NCBI GenBank assembly: GCA_963663365.2
Contig: CAXXIH010000001.1
Span: 1,488,001-1,552,000 of the forward strand
DNA: 64,000 nucleotides
From: G963663365 sp963663365
GTDB lineage: Bacteria > Hinthialibacterota > Hinthialibacteria > Hinthialibacterales > G963663365
Reading direction: 5' to 3'
Under the pieces are notes generated by a model. The model had not been told where the DNA came from and ran no database searches. It worked only from the letters and a program-made list of their open reading frames with translations. This document shows positions 45,975-54,212 of the stretch, piece after piece; positions within the stretch are counted from its first letter, which is position 1; each line of letters begins with the position of its first letter. A program made the position numbers and the translations under genes.

Positions 45975-47498
45975 GTGATACGCTCCACTTTTATTCGAAT
46001 TCTTGCTTTATCGGCTTTAGTCATTGGCGTTACCGGAGTCGGAGGATGCACCGATGAGCGGGTTCGCCCCTGTGTTTTCGGTCCCCGGGGTTGGTATCCG
46101 GCGGATGCCGAGACCTTGGCGGAGTCAGTCGACACTTTTCTTGAAGGTGTTCCATCTGCAGAGGAATCCAACCAACCTATCCGCGCCGTGATCGTGCCTC
46201 ATGCAGGACATAAATTCTCGGGGCATACGGCGGCTTTTGCGTACCGGCTTCTTCAAGGCCAATCGATTCAGCGTGTCATCATGCTTGGGCCGTCGCATAC
46301 GGCCGACTTTACCGGAGCGTCTATTCCCGATGTGGATGCCTACGAGACACCTTTAGGGAAGGTCCTGCTGGACCGCAGCGTCTGCGATGCTTTGTTGGCA
46401 TCGGATTCGATACAAACCGTGGCCGAAGCGCACCTGGAAGAGCATTGTCTTGAAATTCAATTGCCCTTTCTTCAAACCGTATTGCCGGAAGCTAAGATCG
46501 TTCCGATTTTGATTGGTGCGCGTTTTTCCGCCGAAGATTGCGTTGAGATCGCCTCACGGATTCAGCCTTTTCTCGATGATGAGACATTGTTGCTTGTATC
46601 CAGCGATTTTACACATCAAGGGCGTAATTATGGATATATACCCTATTCGGAACGAACACCTGCATCGGAGATACCCGCAATTATCCGCTCGATCGATTTT
46701 CGGGCTGTTAATGACATCCTCACATTGAATGTTGTTGGTTTCTGGCGTTTTGTGGATCAGAACCGTGTAACCATCTGCGGGCGTAATGCTATCAAAATAC
46801 TTTTATCGGTCTTGCCTGCTCAGACTGAGGCAGGTGTTCTGCATTATGAAACCTCCGGCGACATTCTGCGCGATTACAGTTCTAGTGTGAGCTATTGCGC
46901 GATTGTGTTTCGTGAGAACCAGACTTATCTCAATGAAAATGAAGAAAAGACACTTCTGGAAATTGCCCGAAAACGTTTGCAAGACGCCTTTAGCGGGAAA
47001 TCCGTTCCTGATTATCATCCCGATGAAACCCGTTTGACCGAACGTTTGCGTGAACCGAAAGGCGTGTTTGTTACATTGAATAAACATGAACAGCTGCGGG
47101 GCTGTATCGGGATACTGGAACCGAAGATGCCGCTACATGAAGCCGTTGCGGACCGTGTGCTGCAATCGGCATTTCACGACTATCGGTTCAAACCATTGGA
47201 GAAAGAAGAACTTGACGATATCGATATTGAGATATCGGTCATGACGCCTTTGAAACCGGTTAAATCTTCCACGGATATCGTTCTTGGCCGGGATGGGATG
47301 ACGGTCGAGAAGAATGGACGTTCCGCCATCTATCTGCCCCAAGTCGCTTTGGCGCAGGGGTGGGGAATTGAAGAAACGCTATCGCATCTTTGTGTTAAAG
47401 CCGGATTAAGCGCGGACGATTGGAAAGAAGAATGTGCGTTTAAGACATTTCAAGCACAAGTGTTTGGAGAGAGTTTTAAGCGATTGGAGGATTTATAA
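45975..47498 (+). CDS. Memo-AMMECR1 fusion lipoprotein (AmmeMemoRadiSam system proteins A and B fused)
   Basis: The GTG at 45975 has GGGAGAAACG upstream and gives a lipoprotein signal ending VTGVGGC (Cys25); upstream in-frame starts would spoil it. Residues about 68-310 are a Memo domain: VPHAGHKFSGHT (His76), LGPSHTADFTG (His108), LEEHCLEIQLPFLQ and TICGRNAIKILL (Cys268). The two His are 32 residues apart, as His49 and His81 in human MEMO1, and the Cys fits its metal ligand. Residues about 335-500 are AMMECR1, with the signature LRGCIGILEPKMPLHEAV. Memo, AMMECR1 and a radical SAM enzyme co-occur widely in prokaryotes without a settled function. Here all partners carry export signals. The DUF362 gene follows 2 bp later. 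Confidence 0.9.
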   Translation: MIRSTFIRILALSALVIGVTGVGGCTDERVRPCVFGPRGWYPADAETLAESVDTFLEGVPSAEESNQPIRAVIVPHAGHKFSGHTAAFAYRLLQGQSIQRVIMLGPSHTADFTGASIPDVDAYETPLGKVLLDRSVCDALLASDSIQTVAEAHLEEHCLEIQLPFLQTVLPEAKIVPILIGARFSAEDCVEIASRIQPFLDDETLLLVSSDFTHQGRNYGYIPYSERTPASEIPAIIRSIDFRAVNDILTLNVVGFWRFVDQNRVTICGRNAIKILLSVLPAQTEAGVLHYETSGDILRDYSSSVSYCAIVFRENQTYLNENEEKTLLEIARKRLQDAFSGKSVPDYHPDETRLTERLREPKGVFVTLNKHEQLRGCIGILEPKMPLHEAVADRVLQSAFHDYRFKPLEKEELDDIDIEISVMTPLKPVKSSTDIVLGRDGMTVEKNGRSAIYLPQVALAQGWGIEETLSHLCVKAGLSADDWKEECAFKTFQAQVFGESFKRLEDL

Positions 47499-47500
47499 CT

Positions 47501-48505
47501 TTGAAGCGATTCAAGCGCCGTACCGTATTCCGCTGGAGCGCGGGGGTCTTGGCCGGTTTTCCGGGATTGTGGTTGAGCCGGAAGGCTGTTGCCGATGGAA
47601 TGCGCGGGCCCGGCAAAAGCACAGTTGCTGTGGCACGGCGTGATGGACTTTTCTCTACGGATGGCGTAGTGGATCGGAAGACGCTTGCCGGATTGCTGGA
47701 TCAATCTGTGGCTTCCGCGACCGGACAAAAAGATGCGGATGTTGCTTGGCAAAAGCTTTTTTCTTCTAAAGATACGGTCGGACTTAAAGTAAACACTTTG
47801 GGAGGCGCGCATTTAAGTCCTCATCCGGAATTAATGGACTGTATTGCCGAACGTCTGAAAGGCTGCGGTGTTCCACCGCAACGAATCATTGTCTGGGACC
47901 GTTTCGAGCGTGAACTGCGGCGAGCCAGGCTTGTTGCGCCTGATATTCAATCCGGAATTACCGTTGCCGCAACAGACAGCCAGGGGATTGGCTATGAGCG
48001 TGATCCGGAGATTTCAGGCAGTATCGGTTCTTGTTTTTCGCGCCTTTTGTCGCACTATTGCACGGCCATGATTAATGTGGGGGTTCTTAAAGACCACGAT
48101 TTGTCAGGAACATCGATCGGGATGAAGAATCTTTTTGGCGTAATTCACAATCCCAACAAATACCACTTTCATGTAAATAAAGATCCTTACTTGGCGGATG
48201 TTTGCCTGCATCCTCACATTGCTCATAAACAACGGCTGATTATCTGCGATGGGCTTCGGGCTCAGTGTGATGGAGGCCCCGCCTATCACGAAGCGGCGGC
48301 ATGGGACTATAACGGTATCTTGGTTTCGACGGATATCGTTGCGCTAGATCGTATCGGGACGGATATCCTCGACAAGCGCCGGCAAGAAACCGGATTGCCG
48401 CCATTGAAAGAGACGAACCGGGAACCGCTCTATTTGGCCGTTGCTGAAGAGAAGAATGTGGGATGGAGCGACCGGACGAAAATCAATGTGATAGAGATCG
48501 AGTGA
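47501..48505 (+). CDS. Tat-exported DUF362 protein (copy 2)
   Basis: A TTG start with GGAGG 10 nt upstream, almost touching the Memo-AMMECR1 stop, gives a 334-residue protein. The N-terminus KRFKRRTVFRWSAGVLAGFPG is a twin-arginine-type leader. DUF362 motifs are VGLKVNTLGGAHLSPHPELM, RIIVWDRFERELRRARL, MINVGVLKDHDLSGTSIGMKNLFGVIHNPNKYH, and LIICDGLRAQCDGGPAYH. It is closest in pattern to copy 3 at 52.1 kb, sharing 'KDH-x2-GT-x3-KN' and 'CDGGP/CYEGGP'. The radical SAM gene follows 17 bp later. Its tight placement between Memo-AMMECR1 and the radical SAM enzyme makes it an integral partner of this system; its reaction is unknown. Confidence 0.87.
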   Translation: MKRFKRRTVFRWSAGVLAGFPGLWLSRKAVADGMRGPGKSTVAVARRDGLFSTDGVVDRKTLAGLLDQSVASATGQKDADVAWQKLFSSKDTVGLKVNTLGGAHLSPHPELMDCIAERLKGCGVPPQRIIVWDRFERELRRARLVAPDIQSGITVAATDSQGIGYERDPEISGSIGSCFSRLLSHYCTAMINVGVLKDHDLSGTSIGMKNLFGVIHNPNKYHFHVNKDPYLADVCLHPHIAHKQRLIICDGLRAQCDGGPAYHEAAAWDYNGILVSTDIVALDRIGTDILDKRRQETGLPPLKETNREPLYLAVAEEKNVGWSDRTKINVIEIE

Positions 48506-48522
48506 AACGCATAAGGATGCAG

Positions 48523-49698
48523 ATGATGAAGGATGGGTGGAGCACATCGTTTAAGCCAAATCGCCGTAGTTTTATCTGTGCGGCGGCCGGCGGCGGATGC
48601 GTGGCTGCATTGGCGGGCACAAATCTTTTGGCCCAAGAGGCTCAAACGATACAACTCAGCAAAGGCGTTTCCGATCACGATGCTTTGCATTATGAAAAGC
48701 AGGAAGAGAAGAAAATTGTCTGCAAACTTTGCCCTAAAGAATGCCGTGTTGCCAACTTGGAGCGGGGGTATTGCGGTGTCCGTGAAAATCATGAGGGAAT
48801 CTACAAGACGCTGGTTTATGGCCGTCCATGTTCGGTGAATCCCGGCGATCCGATTGAAAAAAAGCCGCTGTTTCACTATTTGCCGGGAACCAATGCATTC
48901 TCAATTGCCACGGCGGGCTGCAATATCGAATGCACATTTTGCCAGAATTGGGATATTTCGCAGTTCCGCCCGGAACAGATTCCTTCATACGATCTTTCGC
49001 CGGAAAACACCGCCAAATTGGCCAAGCAGTACGGCGCACCAACGATTGCCTATACCTATAGCGAGCCGGTAATCTTTTATGAATATATGCTCGATACCGC
49101 CAAAGCCGCGCGTGCCTTAGGTGTCGGCGGTGTGATGATTTCTAACGGTTATATTCAAGAAAAGCCGATGCGTGAGCTGGCCCCGTATTTGACAGGGATG
49201 AAAATCGATTTCAAAGGTTTCTCTGAATCGTTTTACGATGAGTATTGCCACGGTGAAATGCAGCCGGTTCTGGATACCATGGAGTTGGTAAAGAAACTGG
49301 GGCTGTGGTTGGAACTGGTAATTTTAATTATCCCGACACTGAACGATTCGGAACAATCGGTTCATGATATGTGCGCATGGGTGTATGAAAAACTCGGGCC
49401 GGATGTGCCGATGCATTTTACGCGCTACCATCCGACATACAAACTGACTTCGATTCCACCCACACCGGTCTCTACATTGGCGAAATGCCGGGAGATTGCC
49501 ATGGAAGAGAAAATTCGGTTTGCCTATGCGGGCAATGTTCCCGGACATCCGGGTGAGAATACTTATTGCCCGGAATGCGAAGAAATTCTAATTCAGCGCA
49601 AGGGTTTCTTTAGCGAAATTAAAAGTCTGAAAGACGGTGCGTGCGGGAAATGCCAAACACCCATTCCGGGAATTTGGAAAGATCCACTTGGATCGTAA
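48523..49698 (+). CDS. amrS: AmmeMemoRadiSam system radical SAM enzyme with a Tat-like leader
   Basis: ATGs at 48517, 48523 and 48526 are all possible; AAGGA lies before 48523. The protein of about 391 residues has an N-terminal RR-containing segment, NRRSFICAAAGGGCVAALAG, resembling a Tat signal or a membrane anchor. A Cys-rich stretch follows (CKLCPKECRVANLERGYCGV), then the radical SAM cluster motif CNIECTFC (Cys133, 137, 140), ISNGYIQEKPMRELAPYL and a C-terminal zinc-ribbon-like part (CPECEEI and CGKCQTPIPGIW). Pyruvate-formate-lyase-activase-like enzymes of this type accompany Memo and AMMECR1. An exported radical SAM enzyme would be surprising, since SAM is cytosolic. The gene ends 28 bp from the convergent membrane protein gene. 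Confidence 0.88.
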   Translation: MMKDGWSTSFKPNRRSFICAAAGGGCVAALAGTNLLAQEAQTIQLSKGVSDHDALHYEKQEEKKIVCKLCPKECRVANLERGYCGVRENHEGIYKTLVYGRPCSVNPGDPIEKKPLFHYLPGTNAFSIATAGCNIECTFCQNWDISQFRPEQIPSYDLSPENTAKLAKQYGAPTIAYTYSEPVIFYEYMLDTAKAARALGVGGVMISNGYIQEKPMRELAPYLTGMKIDFKGFSESFYDEYCHGEMQPVLDTMELVKKLGLWLELVILIIPTLNDSEQSVHDMCAWVYEKLGPDVPMHFTRYHPTYKLTSIPPTPVSTLAKCREIAMEEKIRFAYAGNVPGHPGENTYCPECEEILIQRKGFFSEIKSLKDGACGKCQTPIPGIWKDPLGS

Positions 49699-49726
49699 GG
49701 CTGAGTCCAAGCAGTCTTTTGGGGTT

Positions 49727-52018
49727 TTAAATCATTCGTTGTTTTGATCTAAAAAAGAGCAACGCGATTCCCAGCAGAACGGCCAATAAAGTGCAAGATA
49801 GATTGAGTCCGAAAAGCGGCAATAATACCAAACCGGTTAAGGGCGCGCCGATTGCTCCTCCGGCATGATCCGCCGCTTCAAGTGAAGCGGTAAGGCGTAT
49901 CGTGTTTTTCGAATCCTCACCCAACAACATCGCGATAAGTGGAAATTGGATTCCTGCTACAAAGGCGGTAAGCCCCACCCAAAGCAGGATCATGGTTCCG
50001 GCAAGCCCGAGATGCCCTATCGGAAGCATCATGGTCAGCAACGGTGTTGTTAACGCCATGATGGCGAGTATGCAGCCACATGTGATAATAAGCCGCACCA
50101 GTTTCTCCATGGATTCTTCTTTCGATAATTTGCCGGCATGCAATCCCGCAAAGCCGCCGATTGCGAGTCCGAGCATGAAGATGGCGAAGAATAGACCTAT
50201 ATATTGATACAAACATCCAACCCGGCTTTGGTACATGATGAGCAACTGCATTTCGATTCCCATCGATAACAAGCCCACCGCAAATAAGAGAAGATGGGCG
50301 GCGGCGACACCGGCATGAATGGCTATTCTTCGGCTCAGTGCGGGGTAGCTCAGCAGTCCTGCCAGGAATAGAACAAGAAGGGCGAAGGTCAACACAGTCC
50401 TTACTTTGGACATTATTGCATGTCCGCCACGTTTGACCCAAATAGAGAGTTGGGAAGCATAAGCGTATGGCGCCGAATCTGTATTAATGGATTTTTCCGG
50501 CATTTCCATTAAGAATTTGTCAAGTTTATTCCCTTGCCCGGGGATATAGTACATCGTAAACATTTCCGGGACGAATATCTCACTATGGATACCGGCTTGA
50601 TTCCATTTTTCAATGATTACGGTTGGATCGGATTGCAGCGTCCCATTGGTTCGCGATGCAAAAAAGAACCATTTTGATCCCGGTAATACCAATACATCGT
50701 CGAATACATGGTGCAGTGTATTCGATAGGCATGCGCCAAAATCACGAAACGGCCCCGGTGAGGATGCAGCGGAACCTGTATTTTGGAAAACAAGCACCCC
50801 ATCTTCTGTGAGATGCCGGGCGGCCAGACGATAGAAGTCTTCCGTATAAAGGCGGTTTATCAGCGCGTTTACCGGCTCCGGTTGATCAATAAAAATGCAA
50901 TCGAAGCGCTTTTCGTCTGTTAGGGTGCTTAAATATGTGCGCGGATCGGAATAGATCCATTCGATTTCACCGGAGTCCTCCGGAATTTTTATATCATCGA
51001 TGCTTTCGATCAAAGTCAGGATAGCCGTATCCATCACGCAGCAGGTAATCTCACCGGCTTTATGCTCCCGGGCGAAGGGGATGAGCCACGGCGCGCGGTC
51101 ACTAAGTAACAAAAGCGAGTCCGGGCGCGGTGTTTGCGACAGGGCCAAGTGCATTAACGGCCCATCGGAAAACTCATTCGGAAAAGAAAAAAGCGGGAGG
51201 CCATTGCCGAATACGGTATAGAGTTCGAAACGTCTTCCGATTTCCAAGTATTGATAACGGCTGTTGGTTTCTGCGATGCATTCCAAAGCCGGATGGGCCG
51301 TGTTCCAACGCAGGTTTTTGCTCCATTCTTCGATCTGTTGAGGTACATGGAAGAAGGGCAGGGAAACGCAAAACAGCAGCACCGCACCGGCGGCGTACTT
51401 CAAACTTCTTGTACGCAAAGCGCATAAAGCCCACAGTGCAATTAATGCCAATATCCAAGTAATGGCTAAGAAAGGCCTAAGCCATGGCAGCAAGATAAAG
51501 GATGAAGCCACTCCGGCGATCACGCTTCCAAGACTATCCCAGGCAAATGCCCTGCCCGTATCGGATCCACTGGCGTCTCGAAATAAGCCCGCCAACAAGG
51601 GTAGTGAAAATCCTGTGCAAAATCCGACTGGGAAGACAGATATAAACACAACAACGAAGGCCAGCGGAGGTGAGAATGATTGGCCGGGAAGTATACCCAG
51701 AAGGGAGTGCGAACCGCGTAGGATTATAATACCCGCACCCCAGAAAATGAGCGGTACTAAAAGGGCGGAGATAGCAGCAGGCAATTTCGAATCGCGCACT
51801 GCGTAGCGGGCGAGTCCGGCGCCGCAGACCACACCGGTTAGCCAGGTGAATAGCAACAAGGTCAGCACCAACTCGTTGCCATCTAAAACAACCAGCGCTT
51901 CCCTGGTTAAATACACCTGTGAGAGCGTGCTGATTCCGCCCAACAAAAGCAAAGCAGATGGAACCAGTCCCATCCGCTTTGAGTTGGTTTCTATTTTGTC
52001 ACCCCGTTTATTACTCAT
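49727..52018 (-). CDS. fused membrane protein with spermidine-synthase-like domain
   Basis: The 763-residue protein has about seven transmembrane helices in the N-terminal 220 residues, a soluble spermidine-synthase-like domain (about 250-520), and about seven further helices in the last 210 residues. The soluble domain keeps FDCIFIDQPEPVNALINRLYTEDFYRL and HLTEDGVLVFQN, the second half of the aminopropyltransferase signature. The glycine-rich loop that normally binds the SAM-type donor (GGGDG) is replaced by LLLLSDRAPWLIPF, so catalysis as a polyamine synthase is doubtful. Such fused membrane proteins are often annotated as spermidine synthases without proof. The gene is the last of the minus-strand DUF6599-DUF362-DUF362 run, 87 bp after copy 3. 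Confidence 0.75.
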   Translation of the reverse strand: MSNKRGDKIETNSKRMGLVPSALLLLGGISTLSQVYLTREALVVLDGNELVLTLLLFTWLTGVVCGAGLARYAVRDSKLPAAISALLVPLIFWGAGIIILRGSHSLLGILPGQSFSPPLAFVVVFISVFPVGFCTGFSLPLLAGLFRDASGSDTGRAFAWDSLGSVIAGVASSFILLPWLRPFLAITWILALIALWALCALRTRSLKYAAGAVLLFCVSLPFFHVPQQIEEWSKNLRWNTAHPALECIAETNSRYQYLEIGRRFELYTVFGNGLPLFSFPNEFSDGPLMHLALSQTPRPDSLLLLSDRAPWLIPFAREHKAGEITCCVMDTAILTLIESIDDIKIPEDSGEIEWIYSDPRTYLSTLTDEKRFDCIFIDQPEPVNALINRLYTEDFYRLAARHLTEDGVLVFQNTGSAASSPGPFRDFGACLSNTLHHVFDDVLVLPGSKWFFFASRTNGTLQSDPTVIIEKWNQAGIHSEIFVPEMFTMYYIPGQGNKLDKFLMEMPEKSINTDSAPYAYASQLSIWVKRGGHAIMSKVRTVLTFALLVLFLAGLLSYPALSRRIAIHAGVAAAHLLLFAVGLLSMGIEMQLLIMYQSRVGCLYQYIGLFFAIFMLGLAIGGFAGLHAGKLSKEESMEKLVRLIITCGCILAIMALTTPLLTMMLPIGHLGLAGTMILLWVGLTAFVAGIQFPLIAMLLGEDSKNTIRLTASLEAADHAGGAIGAPLTGLVLLPLFGLNLSCTLLAVLLGIALLFFRSKQRMI

Positions 52019-52105
52019 CGCTATGGAACCCTGTACACATAGCGGAGTGTATCACGTATAAGGACAATCTTCCTCCGGGGTGTTGGAAAGTGTCTCGTAT
52101 GTTTC

Positions 52106-53080
52106 TTAAGCCTCGATAACGCGGTGTTCGATCTTGCTGAGATCAGCCGTCCCCAAGCCGAGTTTTTCGGCAGTCTCCAGGAACTTGTAACTATAGCCCT
52201 TCTCACGGATCGTCTTCATGCCCTTTTCTTTGCGGACCTTATCAATCATATCCGAGCAGACTTTGTCGATGGCGACGCGGTCAGTGGCGACGAGGATTGA
52301 TTCGTAGTTGTGCTCAGTCCCGGGAGTTCTCAATCTGGGGCCGCCTTCATAGCATCCACGCAGGCCATCCATCACAACCAAGCGGTGCTTTTCGCAAACG
52401 ACAGGTATGTTGTTGATTTCTGCAATAAACGGATCGCATTCATTGCTATGGTGTTTGCCCGGATTGTCTGTGATGCCGTGGGAGATGTTTTTCAGAGAAA
52501 GTGTGGTACCGGCGATCTGATGGTCTTTGATAATGGGCAGATTGATTAGCGCTGTGATCTGTTCGGTTAGAATTTTGGAGAGATGGGTTGAGCCGGCGCC
52601 GAAGTTGGTTTCGTTTTCATCGTGGCCCGCGGCCGCCGATTGGCTGCTATACACACGGAAGCCTGTGTCGCCGGTGTTGAAGGGAATGCCAATGGCTTCT
52701 GTGTGTTTATCATTGTTATCCCAGACGATGATATTGTTCTCTTTCACGCCAACGTCCAATAGACCGCGAATAACCGCGTGGACGATTTCATGTTTTGTGC
52801 AAAGGCTGGCTGAGCCCAGACCGTTCACTTTCAGCCCAACGACATCGTCTTTGGTAACGAATTGCGCCCATTGGTCTTTACGCGATTTCATGCCGGTCAA
52901 CTCTTGCATGGCACGGTCGAGCATCTCTTGGGTGCCCTCAGGATTAGGACGATTATTGTCTCCTATTATTCCTTGACGATGTACTTCAATGACCTGGCTC
53001 TTATTATCAGCCGTAAATCCGGGCAATGCGGAAGATGCAGTTAAAAATGCTGTTGTTTCTAAAAAGCGTCGCCGATCCAT
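52106..53080 (-). CDS. Tat-exported DUF362 protein (copy 3)
   Basis: The 324-residue protein has a Tat leader MDRRRFLETTAFLTASSALPG and a GAGGAA site upstream of the ATG. DUF362 motifs are VGLKVNGLGSASLCTKHEI, IIVWDNNDKHTEAIG, LINLPIIKDHQIAGTTLSLKNISHGITDNPGKHH and LVVMDGLRGCYEGGP, followed by ILVATDRVAIDKVCSDMI. The pattern parallels copy 2 at 47.5 kb closely, suggesting duplication of one partner and use of both in the same process. A 7-bp inverted repeat lies 50-70 bp upstream of its start, in a 224-bp gap from copy 4. Confidence 0.87.
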   Translation of the reverse strand: MDRRRFLETTAFLTASSALPGFTADNKSQVIEVHRQGIIGDNNRPNPEGTQEMLDRAMQELTGMKSRKDQWAQFVTKDDVVGLKVNGLGSASLCTKHEIVHAVIRGLLDVGVKENNIIVWDNNDKHTEAIGIPFNTGDTGFRVYSSQSAAAGHDENETNFGAGSTHLSKILTEQITALINLPIIKDHQIAGTTLSLKNISHGITDNPGKHHSNECDPFIAEINNIPVVCEKHRLVVMDGLRGCYEGGPRLRTPGTEHNYESILVATDRVAIDKVCSDMIDKVRKEKGMKTIREKGYSYKFLETAEKLGLGTADLSKIEHRVIEA

Positions 53081-53128
53081 GGTTTATTCCTCACATTCTT
53101 TGTGTAAACTTGTATAGAATCTGATCAT

Positions 53129-53147
53129 CCGTCTATTGCATAGACGG
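53129..53147. repeat. 7-bp perfect inverted repeat upstream of DUF362 copy 3
   Basis: CCGTCTA at 53129-53135 and TAGACGG at 53141-53147 flank a 5-nt centre. It is in the 224-bp gap between DUF362 copies 4 and 3, about 50 bp before the copy 3 start. No poly-T follows on the coding strand, so it may be an operator or an intercistronic hairpin. Confidence 0.4.
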
Positions 53148-53304
53148 TTTGAATTCCGTTATGGGGATTGTCTCAGGTCTCAGAGGTTTTCATGTGCCGT
53201 AATCTCCTGTCCCCATCGAGACTGCGGATGATGACGATTCCTCATAGAGTCATAACTTTCCGGCTTCAAATCCGGTAAAACGATTGTAACATAAAACTGA
53301 AACG

Positions 53305-54198
53305 TTAGATCAATAATTCTTTTTCCCATCCGGTTTTTTGCACTGTAATTTCTTCCCACTTGCTGACACCCAGCCCATAGACTTCATCAGCGGCGGCCAC
53401 ACAGACGGGAGGAGGTGTGAGTGGGGATGGCTCTTTGCGGATTTCTTCCCGTTTCGCCTCCAGGATTTTCAAACAAACGGTCTCGACTGCGACCGGATCG
53501 GTGCCCGAAATTAAACCTTTATAATCCCATAGATAACTGGGATTGACTTGAGGGCCTTTATCGCAAAGTGGCCGGAGCGCGTCCACGATCACGATTTTGG
53601 TTTTACCTTTCACATCGGGCATGTTCCATATCTCGCCCAATTTCACATTGTTTTCATCGTGGTAATTCTTTGGGCTGCCGGAGAACATGATGTAATTTTT
53701 GAGCACTGTCCCGATTCCGGTCAACCAATGGGCTTTGAGAGCGGGCAAGGCGATAAGTGCCGTGCAGGGCCGGACTTTGTCAGGTCCGCCTAAGGCATCG
53801 CGGATGTTATCACCGGGGATGCCCGCGTCTGTAAGCGATTGGCGAACGGCGGTTAAGAGCTCGTCATGCGTGCGATTTAAGTGGTTGGTAAATACAAGTC
53901 CCACGATATCATCGGGTTTCACCAAAGATAGCCAGGCGTCTTTCGATGTCGATTTCCCGGTCACTTTTTTAAGTGTCTCTTGAAGCATGGTTTCAAGAGT
54001 TGGGACATCTACTTCATGGGCGTCATCAAGCGCCTTCTCGTCTCGAATAATATGAACTGTGCTGTTACGCGGTGCTGCAGAGGAGGTATCGGCGGCTGAA
54101 GCATTTTGTTGACCGGACCATACAGCCGCTCCTAAAGCCACGCTTGCTGTGCCCTGCACAAAATCGCGGCGGGTGATGACTTTCATCTTTTTATCCAT
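53305..54198 (-). CDS. Tat-exported DUF362-like protein (copy 4, divergent)
   Basis: The 297-residue protein begins MDKKMKVITRRDFVQGTASV, a twin-arginine leader, with a strong AGGAGG 7 nt before the ATG. It keeps the DUF362 frame (IVGLVFTNHLNRTHDELLTAVR; LPALKAHWLTGIGTVLKNYIMFSGSPKNYH; IVIVDALRPLCDKGP; ISGTDPVAVETVCLKILEA). It lacks the KDH-x-x-GT core of copies 2 and 3, having KAHWLTGIGT instead. The central 'VWD' segment is also missing, so the region around residues 120-135 is shorter. It may have lost or changed its activity. It is 14 bp downstream of the DUF6599-like lipoprotein gene, hence cotranscribed. Confidence 0.82.
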   Translation of the reverse strand: MDKKMKVITRRDFVQGTASVALGAAVWSGQQNASAADTSSAAPRNSTVHIIRDEKALDDAHEVDVPTLETMLQETLKKVTGKSTSKDAWLSLVKPDDIVGLVFTNHLNRTHDELLTAVRQSLTDAGIPGDNIRDALGGPDKVRPCTALIALPALKAHWLTGIGTVLKNYIMFSGSPKNYHDENNVKLGEIWNMPDVKGKTKIVIVDALRPLCDKGPQVNPSYLWDYKGLISGTDPVAVETVCLKILEAKREEIRKEPSPLTPPPVCVAAADEVYGLGVSKWEEITVQKTGWEKELLI

Positions 54199-54212
54199 GC
54201 TGGTTCCTCCTA

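Noticed and set aside
53081..53304. possible tRNA or RNA gene in the DUF362 gap (T-loop-like CTTCAAATCC)
   Set aside because: No cloverleaf partner arms found; only the 7-bp inverted repeat is supported.
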